This document shows, in pieces, positions 32,690 to 42,902 of a DNA stretch of 64,000 nt (positions are counted from its first letter, which is position 1; the number at the start of each line of letters is the position of its first letter). The position numbers were made by a program, and so were the translations under genes. This DNA comes from Anaerostipes faecalis (lineage in GTDB: Bacteria; Bacillota; Clostridia; Lachnospirales; Lachnospiraceae), in contig NZ_JABRXE010000001.1 of NCBI RefSeq assembly GCF_018982945.1, positions 496,001 through 560,000 on the forward strand. Direction: 5' to 3'. A model generated the notes under the pieces. That model had not been told where the DNA came from and searched no databases. It saw nothing but the letters and a program-made list of their open reading frames with translations.

Positions 32690-32729
32690 AGTCTTATTAA
32701 CATATAATACAAAATAATAAGTAAATTAA

Positions 32730-32758
32730 TTGACACTAAGAGTCTAAAAATGTAGAAT
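32730..32758 (+). promoter_or_regulatory. Sigma-A promoter of pyrBI
   Basis: TTGACA (32730-32735) and TAGAAT (32753-32758) with a 17-base spacer. Only about 25 bases of leader precede pyrB, which leaves no room for a PyrR attenuator of the Bacillus type. Confidence 0.7.
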
Positions 32759-32788
32759 TAAATTATAAGCTTTTAGGAGGAAATTGCT

Positions 32789-33715
32789 ATGAGACATTTG
32801 ATTGATCCAATGGATTTAAGTATGGAAGATATCGATCGCCTGTTAAATCTGGCGGATGATATCTCTGGTAATCCTGAAAAATATCAGGAGGTGTGTAAGC
32901 ATAAGAAACTTGCTACATTATTCTTTGAACCAAGTACAAGAACAAGATTGAGCTTTGAAGCAGCAATGTTGGAATTAGGCGGTAGCGTACTTGGTTTTTC
33001 TTCTGCGGATTCATCTTCAGCAGCAAAAGGGGAAAGTATTGCGGATACTGCCAGAACAGTAGCTTGTTATGCGGATATCATTGCTATGAGACATCCAAAA
33101 GAAGGGGCACCATATGTTGCATCACAGTTTGTCGATATACCTATAATTAATGCGGGGGACGGGGGTCATAATCATCCGACACAGACATTAACCGACCTGC
33201 TTACAATCCATAGAGAAAAAGGACGTCTGAATAATTTTACCATCGGGTTCTGCGGGGACTTGAAGTTTGGGCGTACAGTTCATTCCTTGATTAAGGCACT
33301 ATCAAGATATGATAATATTAATTATGTTATGATTTCACCGGAAGAACTTCAGATACCGGAATATCTTAAAAAGGATGTTTTTGAGAAAAAGGGGATTTCC
33401 TTCAGGGAAGTTGAGCGTATGGAAGATGTAATGCCAGAACTTGACATTATCTATATGACTAGAGTTCAGAGAGAACGTTTCTTTAATGAAGCAGATTATG
33501 TTCGTCTAAAAGATAGTTATATTCTGGATTTGGATAAATTGAAGAATGCAAAAAAAGATTTATCAATTCTTCATCCGTTGCCTCGTGTAAATGAAATATC
33601 TGTAAAAGTTGACAGCGATCCTAGAGCATGTTACTTCAGACAGGCATTAAATGGAAAACATGTAAGAATGGCTTTGATTATGGATTTGTTGGGGGTAAGT
33701 GTAGATGAACATTGA
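32789..33715 (+). CDS. pyrB: PyrB, aspartate carbamoyltransferase catalytic subunit
   Basis: Joins carbamoyl phosphate and aspartate in pyrimidine synthesis. The 308 residues carry the carbamoyl-phosphate motif [13 protein letters not shown] (residues 48-60), the [12 protein letters not shown] region, [11 protein letters not shown] near residue 129 and HPLPRVNEI near residue 266. GGAGG is 8 bases before the ATG. It overlaps the regulatory-subunit gene by 11 bases, so an allosteric PyrB-PyrI holoenzyme is expected. Confidence 0.97.
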   Translation: MRHLIDPMDLSMEDIDRLLNLADDISGNPEKYQEVCKHKKLATLFFEPSTRTRLSFEAAMLELGGSVLGFSSADSSSAAKGESIADTARTVACYADIIAMRHPKEGAPYVASQFVDIPIINAGDGGHNHPTQTLTDLLTIHREKGRLNNFTIGFCGDLKFGRTVHSLIKALSRYDNINYVMISPEELQIPEYLKKDVFEKKGISFREVERMEDVMPELDIIYMTRVQRERFFNEADYVRLKDSYILDLDKLKNAKKDLSILHPLPRVNEISVKVDSDPRACYFRQALNGKHVRMALIMDLLGVSVDEH

Positions 33716-34127
33716 TAGTATAAAAAATGGAATTGTATTAGATCATATTACTGCTGGTCGTGGAATGGAGATTTATAAGAGTCTCGGGTTGGACAAACTT
33801 GATTGCAGTATTGCAATTATCAAAAATGTTAAGAGCAGTAAGATGGGAAAGAAAGATATTATTAAAATTTCCGATAATTTTGAAGTTAATTTCGATGTAC
33901 TTGGATATATTGATCCGGAAGTAACAGTTTGTGTTATTGAAAATGGTGGAGTAAAATCAAAACATAAAGTTGAACTTCCACAGACGATAAAAAATATTGC
34001 TAAATGCAAAAATCCAAGATGTATCACATCAATTGAGCAGGAAATCGATCATGTGTTCAAATTAGTCGATAAAGAAAAACAGATTTATCGTTGTATTTAT
34101 TGTGAGTCAAAATTGAAAAAGAACTAA
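33705..34127 (+). CDS. pyrI: PyrI, aspartate carbamoyltransferase regulatory subunit
   Basis: Binds CTP/ATP and couples allosteric control to PyrB. The 140 residues have an N-terminal nucleotide-binding domain ([20 protein letters not shown]) and a C-terminal zinc domain with four cysteines in CKNPRC and YRCIYC, matching the known Cys4 site. It starts 11 bases inside pyrB, supporting equimolar production. No other pyrimidine gene is adjacent. Confidence 0.96.
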   Translation: MNIDSIKNGIVLDHITAGRGMEIYKSLGLDKLDCSIAIIKNVKSSKMGKKDIIKISDNFEVNFDVLGYIDPEVTVCVIENGGVKSKHKVELPQTIKNIAKCKNPRCITSIEQEIDHVFKLVDKEKQIYRCIYCESKLKKN

Positions 34128-34146
34128 AAGGCAAAGAGGGTTTTAC

Positions 34147-36429
34147 ATGGAACAGGAGAACAAAACAAGCATAAACAGGGTGAAAAAAGACATCAGCAGT
34201 CCAAAGAGTTTTACTCCGCCGGAGGAGCTAAAAGAACAGCTGATCTCGACTATGAAGGATATTTATGAAGAAGAAGATGTGGAAAAGGTAAGGGAAGCTT
34301 ATGATGTGGCATACAAGGCACATGATGGGCAGAAGCGAAAGTCTGGCGAACCATATATCATTCATCCTATTTGTGTTGCCATTATTCTTGCCGAACTTGA
34401 ACTTGATAAGGAAACAGTTATGGCAGGGCTGCTCCATGATGTTGTAGAAGATACGGAAACCACTTATGAAGATATCGTTAGTCAGTTTGGCGAAGAAGTT
34501 GCATTACTGGTTGATGGTGTAACTAAATTGGGACAGTTGAGCTATTCTAAGGATAAAATAGAAGTGCAGGCAGAAAATCTAAGAAAGATGTTTCTGGCTA
34601 TGGCAAAAGATATCAGGGTCATTCTGATAAAATTGGCTGACCGTCTTCATAATATGCGTACCATGCAGTTTATGCGGCCGGAAAAACAAAAAGAAAAATC
34701 CAGAGAGACCATGGACATTTATGCACCAATTGCCCATCGGCTTGGAATTTCCAAAATTAAAGTGGAACTGGATGATTTGTCATTAAGATATTTAAAACCA
34801 GATGTATATGAAGAGCTGGAACGTTCACTTAATTCGAGAAAAGAAGAGAGAGAAGCATTTATTAAAGAAATCGTTGAAGAAGTGGGCGGGCATATTGAGA
34901 GAGCAGGAATTAAAGCCGAGATTGATGGCCGCGTAAAACATTTTTTTAGTATATATAAAAAAATGGTTAATCAGAAAAAGACTATTGATCAGATTTATGA
35001 TTTATTTGCGGTAAGAATCAAAGTGGATACGGTAAAAGACTGTTATGCGGCGCTAGGTGTTATTCATGAAATGTATAAGCCGATTCCTGGAAGATTTAAG
35101 GATTATATAGCTATGCCGAAGCAGAATATGTATCAATCTTTGCATACTACATTGATTGGACCGGAAGGACATCCTTTTGAAATTCAGATTCGAACTTTTG
35201 AGATGCATAGAGTGGCTGAATATGGTATTGCTGCCCACTGGAAATATAAAGAAAATAAAAATACTCCAGGTTTAAATAAAGAAGAAGAAAAATTAAGCTG
35301 GCTTCGAGAAGTTTTGGAATGGCAGAGAGATATGGATGACAATAAGGAATTTCTCAGCCTGTTAAAGACAAATCTGGATTTATTTGCAGAACAGGTGTAT
35401 TGCTTTACACCGAATGGAGATGTGAAGAATCTGGCAAATGGTTCCACACCAATTGATTTTGCATATTCTATTCATAGTGCAGTCGGAAATAAGATGGTTG
35501 GAGCCAGAGTAAATGGAAAGCAGGTTCCGTTTGAATATAAACTCCAAAACGGAGATCGGGTAGAGATTATTACATCACAGAATTCAAAGGGACCAAGCAG
35601 AGACTGGCTTAACATCGTAAAATCTGCTCAGGCACGAAGTAAAATCAATCAATGGTTTAAACACCAGTTTAAAGAAGAAAATATTATACGAGGCAAAGAA
35701 CTTCTGGAAAAATATTGTAAAAGTAAAAGTATTAATCTGCCGAAGCTTATGAAGCCTGAGTATATAAAGAAAGTTCAGCTGAAATATGGCTTCAAAGACT
35801 GGGATTCTGTTTGCGCCGCAGTGGGCCATGGAGGTCTGAAGGAAGGCCAGGTCATCAATAAGATGCTGGATGAAGACCATAAGATGCAGAAACGTACTAT
35901 TACAGATGAGCAGGTGTTTGAAAAAACATTGGATTCTTCTTCAGTTGAAAAGGAAAAAGAGGGTAAATCTAAAGGAGGAATTGTTGTAAAAGGCACCCAT
36001 GATGTAGCAGTGCGTTTCTCCAAATGCTGTAACCCTGTTCCGGGAGATGAGATTGTTGGATTTATTACCAGAGGAAGAGGAATATCCATTCATCGTACTG
36101 ACTGTGTAAATCTCCTGAGTATGTCTGAGACAGACAGAGCCAGGCTTATTGAAGCGGAATGGCAGGTCAGTGAAGGTGATTCAACACAGACATATACAAC
36201 AGAAATTAATATTTATGCTAATAATCGAAAAGGACTTCTTGCAGATGTGTCTCGTATTTTCCTTGAGCTTGATATTGATATTATTACGATCAATGTATCA
36301 AACAATAAAAAAGGAAGGGCAACTTTAAGTATGTCATTTGATATAACAGGAGTAAGTCAGCTGAATCGGATTATTGCAAAAATCAGAAATATTGAAGGTG
36401 TAATAGACATAGAACGAACGGCAGGATAG
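34147..36429 (+). CDS. rel: Rel, bifunctional (p)ppGpp synthetase/hydrolase
   Basis: Makes and degrades the stringent-response alarmone. The 760 residues contain all expected domains. The hydrolase HD domain has HDVVED (residues 97-102), so hydrolysis is likely intact. The synthetase domain has RFKDYIAMPKQNMYQSLHT near residue 315. A TGS domain (VYCFTPNGDVKNLANG), a zinc-finger region with CCNPVPGDEI and a C-terminal ACT domain follow. It heads the run rel-MBL hydrolase-hemZ-HD-GYP-hisS, close to the order common in Clostridia. Confidence 0.97.
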   Translation: MEQENKTSINRVKKDISSPKSFTPPEELKEQLISTMKDIYEEEDVEKVREAYDVAYKAHDGQKRKSGEPYIIHPICVAIILAELELDKETVMAGLLHDVVEDTETTYEDIVSQFGEEVALLVDGVTKLGQLSYSKDKIEVQAENLRKMFLAMAKDIRVILIKLADRLHNMRTMQFMRPEKQKEKSRETMDIYAPIAHRLGISKIKVELDDLSLRYLKPDVYEELERSLNSRKEEREAFIKEIVEEVGGHIERAGIKAEIDGRVKHFFSIYKKMVNQKKTIDQIYDLFAVRIKVDTVKDCYAALGVIHEMYKPIPGRFKDYIAMPKQNMYQSLHTTLIGPEGHPFEIQIRTFEMHRVAEYGIAAHWKYKENKNTPGLNKEEEKLSWLREVLEWQRDMDDNKEFLSLLKTNLDLFAEQVYCFTPNGDVKNLANGSTPIDFAYSIHSAVGNKMVGARVNGKQVPFEYKLQNGDRVEIITSQNSKGPSRDWLNIVKSAQARSKINQWFKHQFKEENIIRGKELLEKYCKSKSINLPKLMKPEYIKKVQLKYGFKDWDSVCAAVGHGGLKEGQVINKMLDEDHKMQKRTITDEQVFEKTLDSSSVEKEKEGKSKGGIVVKGTHDVAVRFSKCCNPVPGDEIVGFITRGRGISIHRTDCVNLLSMSETDRARLIEAEWQVSEGDSTQTYTTEINIYANNRKGLLADVSRIFLELDIDIITINVSNNKKGRATLSMSFDITGVSQLNRIIAKIRNIEGVIDIERTAG

Positions 36430-36438
36430 GTGAAGAAA

Positions 36439-37077
36439 ATGAGCGAACATTTAAAATTGATTAGTGTTTGTCTGGGACAGATGCAGACAAACTGTTATAT
36501 AATTGAAAATACAGAGACAAAAGAAGCATTTGTTTTTGATCCGGGAGATCAGGGAGACAGAATTATGGATCTTCTGAAAAAGGAAGGAGTTTCTCTGGCA
36601 GGAGTATGTCTGACACATGCTCATTTTGATCATATCATGGCTTTGCCATATTTAATGCAGCAAAAAGATGATTTGCCAATTTATATTCATGAGGATGAAG
36701 AGGAAATATTAGAAAATCCTGATCTGAATCTTTCATCTATGATGGGGATGAATCTTTCATTTAAGGCAAATCATTTTGTAAAAGATGGAGACAAAATAGA
36801 AATTCTTGGTACAAAAGTTACATGTATTCATGTACCGGGACATACTAAAGGTGGAGTGTGTTATTATTTTGAAGATGATGAGTGGCTGATTTCCGGTGAT
36901 ACATTATTCCAGCAAAGTATTGGAAGAACTGATTTTCCTACAGGAGATTTTCAGGCTTTGATTCATGGAATCCGGACAAAATTATTTAAGCTTCCATTTG
37001 AGACACAGGTTTTTTCAGGACATACGCCACCAACAACTATTGGAGAGGAAAACAGGAGTAATCCTTTTTTGATATAA
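36439..37077 (+). CDS. MBL-fold hydrolase, glyoxalase II-like
   Basis: The 212 residues carry the metal motif THAHFDHI near residue 59, HVPGHTKGGVCYY near residue 136 and SGDTLFQQSIGRTDFP near residue 157, the pattern of the GloB-like (YqgX) branch. It is probably a hydroxyacylglutathione hydrolase-like or persulfide-related enzyme; the substrate is unproven. AGGTG lies 7 bases before ATG 36439; a GTG at 36430 overlaps it. It directly follows rel and precedes hemZ by 4 bases, a conserved neighbourhood. Confidence 0.92.
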   Translation: MSEHLKLISVCLGQMQTNCYIIENTETKEAFVFDPGDQGDRIMDLLKKEGVSLAGVCLTHAHFDHIMALPYLMQQKDDLPIYIHEDEEEILENPDLNLSSMMGMNLSFKANHFVKDGDKIEILGTKVTCIHVPGHTKGGVCYYFEDDEWLISGDTLFQQSIGRTDFPTGDFQALIHGIRTKLFKLPFETQVFSGHTPPTTIGEENRSNPFLI

Positions 37078-37081
37078 GAAT

Positions 37082-38527
37082 ATGATTGGATTAATTCAAA
37101 ACGAAACAATATATGAATATGATTTGAGAAGTTTAATATTGGCTTTTATGTTAGGTGAGAAGATAGAATTAACGGATTCCGTTGATTCTATCTATGATTT
37201 TATTCTGAGAGTTTCCTATCAGACAGATGTAACGCATTTGACATTATATAAAAAAGGAATTAAAGTTTCCCGGGAACTGATTCCAGGTGATTATAAAGAT
37301 AAGAAGTCCTTTAAGAACAGAATTAAAAGAGGAGTATATCTTTTATTGTCAGAAGAATTAAAAAGAGAGCTGCCATGGGGAACACTAACAGGTATTCGTC
37401 CAACTAAGATTGTTTTTGACGGCTTTGAACAGGGAAAGTCCCGGAAACAGATCATAGAAAATTTCCAGACAGAATATCTGGCATCACAAGAAAAAGCTTC
37501 TTTATGCACAGAAGTAGCTGCAAAGGAACGGAAATTGCTGGAAACTTTTCCATACAAGGATGGATATAGTTTATATGTGGGAATTCCTTTTTGTCCAAGT
37601 ACCTGTTTGTATTGTTCTTTTACTTCATATCCTGTAAAAACCTTTCAGAGCAGAGTAAATGGATATCTGGAAGCCTTGTTGAAAGAGGCAGCTTTTGTCA
37701 AAGAACGATATAAGTGGAAGAAGCTGCAGACAATGTATATTGGAGGAGGTACACCTACTTCACTTTCTGCATCAGAGCTTGACTATTTATTGGACAGGTT
37801 AAATAAGTATTTTCCGTTTTCAGAGTTGCTGGAACTGACGGTGGAAGCAGGTCGTCCGGATAGTATTACCAAAGAAAAGCTTCAGGTACTGAAAAGGTAT
37901 GGAGTAACAAGAATTAGTATCAATCCGCAGACCATGAATGATAAAACATTAAAGCTGATTGGGAGAAATCATTCTGTAAAGGATGTAAAAGAGAAATTTT
38001 ATCTGGCAAGAGAAGTCGGTTTTCATAATATTAATATGGATATTATTTGCGGGCTGCCAGAGGAAGGAATTGAAGAGCTGGAAACCACCTGTCAGGAAAT
38101 TAAAAAGTTGGATCCGGAGAGTCTTACAGTACATTCACTAGCGGTAAAACGTACTTCAAAACTGAATCATATGAGAGACGAATATCATTTTGGAGCTACA
38201 GAAGAAATGGTTTCATTTGCAAATCATTGTGCCGGAGAAATGAATATGAGTCCTTATTATATGTATCGGCAGAAAAATATTCCAGGTAATTTAGAAAATG
38301 TAGGCTTTTCAAAAAAATCAAAAGAATGTTTATACAATATTTTGATTATGGAGGAATTACATGATATTATAGCAATTGGTGCAGGTACTTCATCTAAGAT
38401 TATCAATCAGAAACTGAATTCAATTTCAAGAATTGAAAATCTGAAAGATGTAATTCGCTATACTGCACGAATTGATGAGATGATTCATAGAAAAGAAGAA
38501 AAGATGAACCTCAGACAGGAGTTGTAA
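37082..38527 (+). CDS. hemZ: HemZ, radical SAM coproporphyrinogen dehydrogenase-like protein
   Basis: The 481 residues have an N-terminal domain of about 160 residues specific to HemZ. A radical SAM core follows with IPFCPSTCLYCSFTSYP near residue 167 (the CxxxCxxC cluster), GGGTPTS near residue 222 and INMDIICGLPEE. HemZ was described in Bacillus as an oxygen-independent coproporphyrinogen III dehydrogenase, but many HemZ-bearing Clostridia make little haem, so the true reaction here is open. It follows the MBL gene by 4 bases and precedes the HD-GYP gene by 5. Confidence 0.92.
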   Translation: MIGLIQNETIYEYDLRSLILAFMLGEKIELTDSVDSIYDFILRVSYQTDVTHLTLYKKGIKVSRELIPGDYKDKKSFKNRIKRGVYLLLSEELKRELPWGTLTGIRPTKIVFDGFEQGKSRKQIIENFQTEYLASQEKASLCTEVAAKERKLLETFPYKDGYSLYVGIPFCPSTCLYCSFTSYPVKTFQSRVNGYLEALLKEAAFVKERYKWKKLQTMYIGGGTPTSLSASELDYLLDRLNKYFPFSELLELTVEAGRPDSITKEKLQVLKRYGVTRISINPQTMNDKTLKLIGRNHSVKDVKEKFYLAREVGFHNINMDIICGLPEEGIEELETTCQEIKKLDPESLTVHSLAVKRTSKLNHMRDEYHFGATEEMVSFANHCAGEMNMSPYYMYRQKNIPGNLENVGFSKKSKECLYNILIMEELHDIIAIGAGTSSKIINQKLNSISRIENLKDVIRYTARIDEMIHRKEEKMNLRQEL

Positions 38528-38532
38528 GTATT

Positions 38533-39150
38533 ATGGCAGTCAAATATGGAAAAACAGATATTGAGACACCTATTCAGGCAGAATTAAGTGATTACATCAG
38601 TCATGGAATTGTTGTTAGTAATCTGGCATATCTTGTGGGATGTGAGATGGGACTTGATGAAAAAACCTGTTATGATCTTGCTGTAGCGGGAATGGTACAT
38701 GATATTGGAAAGGTCCGTCTTAATTTTTATATGAATGAAAAGGAAGAAGACATTCTGGCTGTAGATGAAACAAGATATATGAGAATGCATCCGTCCATCG
38801 GATATGCAATGCTGATTGAGTATGGATATAATCAGACAGTACTGGATGCTGTTCTTTATCACCATGAGCATTATGATGGAACTGGTTATCCTCATAATAT
38901 CAGAGGAAAGAATATACCGCTGGTAGGTAGGATTATGCACGTCTGTGATATTTTTGGAGCACTGATTTCCAACAGAGATTACAGAAAAGGTTTTGATGTG
39001 GAAACAGCACTGGATATTATTATTGATGATGTAAAAAATTTTGATATGAAAGTATTTCTGGCATTTCAGAGAGTTGCTTTTTCTGAAAAAATGGAGAAAG
39101 TAATTGAAAAAGGAAATCTGGAAGAAATAGAGGAGGAAAATGAATCATGA
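38533..39150 (+). CDS. HD-GYP-type phosphohydrolase
   Basis: The 205 residues are one HD domain of the HD-GYP family: the metal-binding VHDIGKVRL near residue 56 and the family-specific [20 protein letters not shown] near residue 115, followed by [11 protein letters not shown]. Cyclic di-GMP breakdown is the best-known activity of such proteins, but this one has no sensor domain, and the GYP motif reads as GTGYP, so it is only a candidate. The start has no obvious ribosome site; translation may couple to hemZ, 5 bases upstream. It ends in an ATGA overlap with hisS. Confidence 0.85.
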   Translation: MAVKYGKTDIETPIQAELSDYISHGIVVSNLAYLVGCEMGLDEKTCYDLAVAGMVHDIGKVRLNFYMNEKEEDILAVDETRYMRMHPSIGYAMLIEYGYNQTVLDAVLYHHEHYDGTGYPHNIRGKNIPLVGRIMHVCDIFGALISNRDYRKGFDVETALDIIIDDVKNFDMKVFLAFQRVAFSEKMEKVIEKGNLEEIEEENES

Positions 39151-40391
39151 TTACACAGGCACCAAGAGGAACAAAAGACTGGTTTGGAAAGGAAATGGAT
39201 CAGCGCACATATTTGGAAAACATGTTTAAAGAATTGTGTGCTTCTTATAATATTCATGAAATAATTACACCGGTATTCGAACATACAGTACTATTTCAGA
39301 GAAGTGTGGGCGAAACTACTGATGTTGTTCAAAAAGAAATGTATACATTTGAGGATAAAGGAAAACGCAGTATCACATTAAAGCCAGAGGGAACAGCAGG
39401 GGCAATTCGTGCATATCTTGAGCATGGAATGCAAAATGAACCGCAGCCAATTAAAATGTTTTATGTTACACCTGCATTTCGTTATGAAAAACCTCAGAGT
39501 GGTCGTTTAAGACAGCATCATCAGTTTGGAATAGAGTTTGTAGGATCTCAAAGTCCATTGGCCGAGGTTGAACTAATTACATTAGTCTCTTCTTTTATCA
39601 AAAAAATCGGTTTAAAAGATGCGAAACTTCATATTAACAGTATTGGATGTGAAAAATGTCGTGCAGATTACAATAAAGCTCTGCTGGCATACCTGAAGGA
39701 GCATGAAGAACAGTTATGTCCAACATGTCGTGAAAGAATGGAAAAAAATCCATTGCGTGTTATAGACTGTAAAGTACCGGAATGTAAGGAAATCGTAAAA
39801 GATGCACCAAGAACTATTGATTATCTGGATGAAGAGTGCAGAAATCATTTTGAAGAATTGAAATCTCTTTTAGAAAGTCTTGAGATTCCTTATGAGGTTG
39901 ATACAGGAATTGTCCGCGGGTTAGATTATTATACAAAGACAGTGTTTGAGTTTGTCAATGAAGATGGCTTCACATTATGTGGCGGTGGCCGTTATGATAA
40001 TCTTGTTCATGAAATTGATGGAAAAGTTTCTATGCCGTCTGTTGGTTTTGGAATGGGCGTGGAGAGAATCATTTATTTCCTGGAAGAAGAAGGTGTTGAT
40101 CTTCCATGTCATAGAGATATTGATCTGTATGTTGGAATCCTTGGTGACCAGGCTAAGGCAAAAGCATATAAAATCGTTACCGGACTTCGTAACAAAGGAT
40201 ATGTAGTTGAAACAGATTATCTTTCTAGAAGCGTAAAAGCGCAGATGAAATATGCAAATAAAATTCATGCCAAAAATACGATTATTATTGGAGAGGATGA
40301 ACTTGAAAAGAACCAGGGACAGGTTAAAAATATGGAAACAGGGGAAAATGTTCAGGTTTCTCTGGATGATATTCAAAGCTGTCTGGATTAA
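39147..40391 (+). CDS. hisS: HisS, histidyl-tRNA synthetase
   Basis: Class II synthetase charging tRNA-His. The 414 residues have motif 1 region [10 protein letters not shown], motif 2 [20 protein letters not shown] near residue 111 and the histidine-specific [14 protein letters not shown] near residue 252. The C-terminal anticodon-binding domain (about 325-414) is present. A GAGGAGG ribosome site precedes the ATG, which overlaps the HD-GYP stop by 4 bases. No T-box leader is present; in this order hisS is expressed from the upstream operon. Confidence 0.97.
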   Translation: MITQAPRGTKDWFGKEMDQRTYLENMFKELCASYNIHEIITPVFEHTVLFQRSVGETTDVVQKEMYTFEDKGKRSITLKPEGTAGAIRAYLEHGMQNEPQPIKMFYVTPAFRYEKPQSGRLRQHHQFGIEFVGSQSPLAEVELITLVSSFIKKIGLKDAKLHINSIGCEKCRADYNKALLAYLKEHEEQLCPTCRERMEKNPLRVIDCKVPECKEIVKDAPRTIDYLDEECRNHFEELKSLLESLEIPYEVDTGIVRGLDYYTKTVFEFVNEDGFTLCGGGRYDNLVHEIDGKVSMPSVGFGMGVERIIYFLEEEGVDLPCHRDIDLYVGILGDQAKAKAYKIVTGLRNKGYVVETDYLSRSVKAQMKYANKIHAKNTIIIGEDELEKNQGQVKNMETGENVQVSLDDIQSCLD

Positions 40392-40414
40392 AAGTAAAAC
40401 AATAACTGTCTTTC

Positions 40415-40443
40415 GTGACATTTAACAAAAAATCATTTATAAT
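40415..40443 (+). promoter_or_regulatory. Promoter of the flavin reductase gene
   Basis: GTGACA (40415-40420) and TATAAT (40438-40443) with a 17-base spacer lie 31 bases before the GTG start. Confidence 0.65.
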
Positions 40444-40474
40444 AATATAGTTAAGTGAAAGGAGGTAGCAAAGC

Positions 40475-40999
40475 GTGAGCGAATATGCAATAGTAGCACC
40501 AGAGGATTTTGATCAGAGTGCATTTCGATTAATTGGAAAGGAATGGATGCTTGTTACTGCGAAGAATCAGGAAGGAAAAGTTAATACCATGACCGCATCC
40601 TGGGGAGGATTTGGTGTAATGTGGGGAAAGAACGTTGCGGTGACTGTGATTAGACCACAGCGTTATACAAAAGAATTCATTGATCAGTCCGACTCTTTTA
40701 CATTATCATTTTATGATGATACATTTAAGAAAGATTTATCATATCTTGGAAGTGTTTCAGGAAAGGATGAAGATAAGATTTCTAAGACCCGTCTGACACC
40801 AACAGATGCAAATGGCATTCCATATTTTGAAGAAGCTAAGATTGTTTTAATCTGTAAGAAATTATATGCACATCAGATGGATCCGGCAGGATTTGTTGAA
40901 GCAGGAGCTAATCTGGATGATGAATGGTATCCAGGTAAGGATTATCATGTCATGTACGTAGCAGAAATCGAACAGATTTTAGTTAGACAGGATTCATAA
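40475..40999 (+). CDS. Flavin reductase-like FMN-binding protein
   Basis: The 174 residues form a split-barrel flavin-binding domain: LVTAKNQEGKVNTMTASWGG near residue 27, VAVTVIRPQRYTKEFI and SFTLSFYDDTFKKDLSYLG. It probably reduces or binds FMN for a partner enzyme. The start is GTG with GGAGGT 8 bases upstream. It is monocistronic, with its own promoter and a terminator at 41011-41040. Substrate and partner are unknown. Confidence 0.88.
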   Translation: MSEYAIVAPEDFDQSAFRLIGKEWMLVTAKNQEGKVNTMTASWGGFGVMWGKNVAVTVIRPQRYTKEFIDQSDSFTLSFYDDTFKKDLSYLGSVSGKDEDKISKTRLTPTDANGIPYFEEAKIVLICKKLYAHQMDPAGFVEAGANLDDEWYPGKDYHVMYVAEIEQILVRQDS

Positions 41000-41010
41000 A
41001 GTTTAAATCT

Positions 41011-41040
41011 AAAGGCAGAACTACAAAAGGTTCTGCCTTT
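41011..41040 (+). terminator. Terminator after the flavin reductase gene
   Basis: AAAGGCAGAAC (41011-41021) and GTTCTGCCTTT (41030-41040) form a perfect 11-bp stem around an 8-base loop; the T-run is partly within the stem. Confidence 0.75.
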
Positions 41041-41043
41041 ACT

Positions 41044-41072
41044 TGCAGTAAAATACTTATCTGTGCTATAAT
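41044..41072 (+). promoter_or_regulatory. Promoter of aspS
   Basis: TTGCAG (41044-41049) and TATAAT (41067-41072) with a 17-base spacer. The leader is about 25 bases, so there is no T-box. Confidence 0.65.
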
Positions 41073-41104
41073 GACTGACAGTGAATTATGAAGGAGGAAA
41101 TATC

Positions 41105-42901
41105 ATGGCAGAATCAATGTCAGGTTTATCCAGATCCCATCGATGTACAGAAGTAAGCAATCAGCTTGTTGGAACAGAAGTCACTGTTATGGGATGGGTA
41201 CAGAAAAGAAGAAATTTAGGAAGTCTTATTTTTATAGATTTAAGAGATCGTTCCGGCATATTGCAGCTGGTTTTTGATCAGGAAACCCTTTCTGCAGAAG
41301 ATTATGAAAAAGCTAATTCATTAAGAAGTGAGTTTGTAGTTGCGGCAGTAGGTACTGTTCAAAAGAGAAGTGCGGCAATCAATGAAAATTTGAAAACAGG
41401 GGATATTGAAGTTAAGGTACATACCTTGAGAATTCTCTCTGAATCCGAAACTCCTCCGTTTCCAATTGATGCAGATAAAACTGTGAAAGATGAATTGAGA
41501 TTAAAATATCGTTATTTGGATCTTCGCAGACCAAATCTTCAGAAAAATCTTATGATTCGTAATAATGTTACACGAATTGTACGTAATTTTCTTGCAGATG
41601 AAGGATTTTTAGAAATTGAAACACCGATTCTCGGGAAAAGTACTCCAGAAGGAGCAAGAGATTATCTTGTGCCGAGTCGTGTTCACCCAGGAAATTTTTA
41701 TGGACTGCCTCAATCCCCTCAGCTGTTTAAGCAGCTTTTGATGTGTTCAGGATTTGACAGATATTACCAGATTGCAAAGTGTTTCCGTGATGAAGATTTA
41801 CGTGCAGATCGTCAGCCGGAATTTACGCAGATTGACATGGAACTTTCATTTGTCGATGTAGATGATGTAATAGATGTTAATGAACGTCTGATGCAGAAGG
41901 TATTCAAGGAAGTTCTCGATATTGATATTGAACTTCCAATGAAGCGTCTTACATATAAGGAGGCTATGGATCGATTTGGATCTGATAAACCGGATACACG
42001 TTTCGGAATGGAACTTGTTAATGTTTCAGATACAGTGTCTGGATGTGACTTTATGGTATTTAAAGGAGCTCTGGAAAATGGAGGTTCCGTACGTGGATTA
42101 AATGCAAAAGGTTTAGGAGATCTTGGAAGAAAGAAAATTGATGCCTTTGTTGACTTTGCAAAAGATTTTGGTGCAAAAGGACTGGCATATATTCAGCTTA
42201 AGACAGATGGAACTGTAAAATCTTCTTTTGCTAAATTTATGAAAGAAGAAGAAATGGATGCACTGATTCAGGCAATGGATGGACAGGCAGGAGATTTACT
42301 GTTGTTTGCAGCAGATAAAGATAAGGTAGTCTTTGATGTTTTAGGAAATCTTCGTCTTGAAATTGGTAAAAAATATGATATGATAGATGAAACACTATAT
42401 AATTTCCTGTGGGTAACAGAATTCCCTCTGTTGGAGTGGAGTGAAGAACAGAACCGGTATACAGCAATGCATCATCCGTTTACTATGCCATTTGAAGAAG
42501 ATCTTGAATTTATTGATTCTGATCCGGGCAAAGTCCGTGCAAAGGCGTATGATATTGTTTTAAATGGTACAGAGCTTGGAGGAGGTTCTATCAGAATCCA
42601 TCAGGATGATATACAGGAAAAAATGTTTGAGGCTCTTGGATTTACCAAGGAAGATGCATACAGTCGATTTGGTTTCCTGTTGGATGCATTTAAATATGGT
42701 GTACCACCTCATGCAGGACTTGCATATGGTTTGGATCGACTGGTTATGTGGCTGACCGGAGAAGACAGTATCCGTGATGTCATTGCATTCCCGAAAGTTA
42801 AAGATGCGTCATGTCTTATGACAGAAGCACCGGGAGCTGTGGATGAAGTACAGTTGGAAGAGCTTGGAATTCAGCTCTCTAGCGAAGAAGAGGAGAAATA
42901 A
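41105..42901 (+). CDS. aspS: AspS, aspartyl-tRNA synthetase (bacterial type)
   Basis: Class II synthetase charging tRNA-Asp. The 598 residues have the N-terminal OB anticodon domain (VMGWVQKRRNLGSLIFIDLR), motif 2 FRDEDLRADRQPEFTQIDME near residue 210, a bacterial GAD insertion domain and motif 3 GLAYGLDRLVMWL near residue 535. The start is ATG 41105, 6 bases after GGAGGA; a longer in-frame GTG would lie in the ribosome site. Whether it discriminates against tRNA-Asn cannot be told here. An ACT-domain gene follows by 1 base. Confidence 0.97.
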   Translation: MAESMSGLSRSHRCTEVSNQLVGTEVTVMGWVQKRRNLGSLIFIDLRDRSGILQLVFDQETLSAEDYEKANSLRSEFVVAAVGTVQKRSAAINENLKTGDIEVKVHTLRILSESETPPFPIDADKTVKDELRLKYRYLDLRRPNLQKNLMIRNNVTRIVRNFLADEGFLEIETPILGKSTPEGARDYLVPSRVHPGNFYGLPQSPQLFKQLLMCSGFDRYYQIAKCFRDEDLRADRQPEFTQIDMELSFVDVDDVIDVNERLMQKVFKEVLDIDIELPMKRLTYKEAMDRFGSDKPDTRFGMELVNVSDTVSGCDFMVFKGALENGGSVRGLNAKGLGDLGRKKIDAFVDFAKDFGAKGLAYIQLKTDGTVKSSFAKFMKEEEMDALIQAMDGQAGDLLLFAADKDKVVFDVLGNLRLEIGKKYDMIDETLYNFLWVTEFPLLEWSEEQNRYTAMHHPFTMPFEEDLEFIDSDPGKVRAKAYDIVLNGTELGGGSIRIHQDDIQEKMFEALGFTKEDAYSRFGFLLDAFKYGVPPHAGLAYGLDRLVMWLTGEDSIRDVIAFPKVKDASCLMTEAPGAVDEVQLEELGIQLSSEEEEK

Positions 42902-42902
42902 G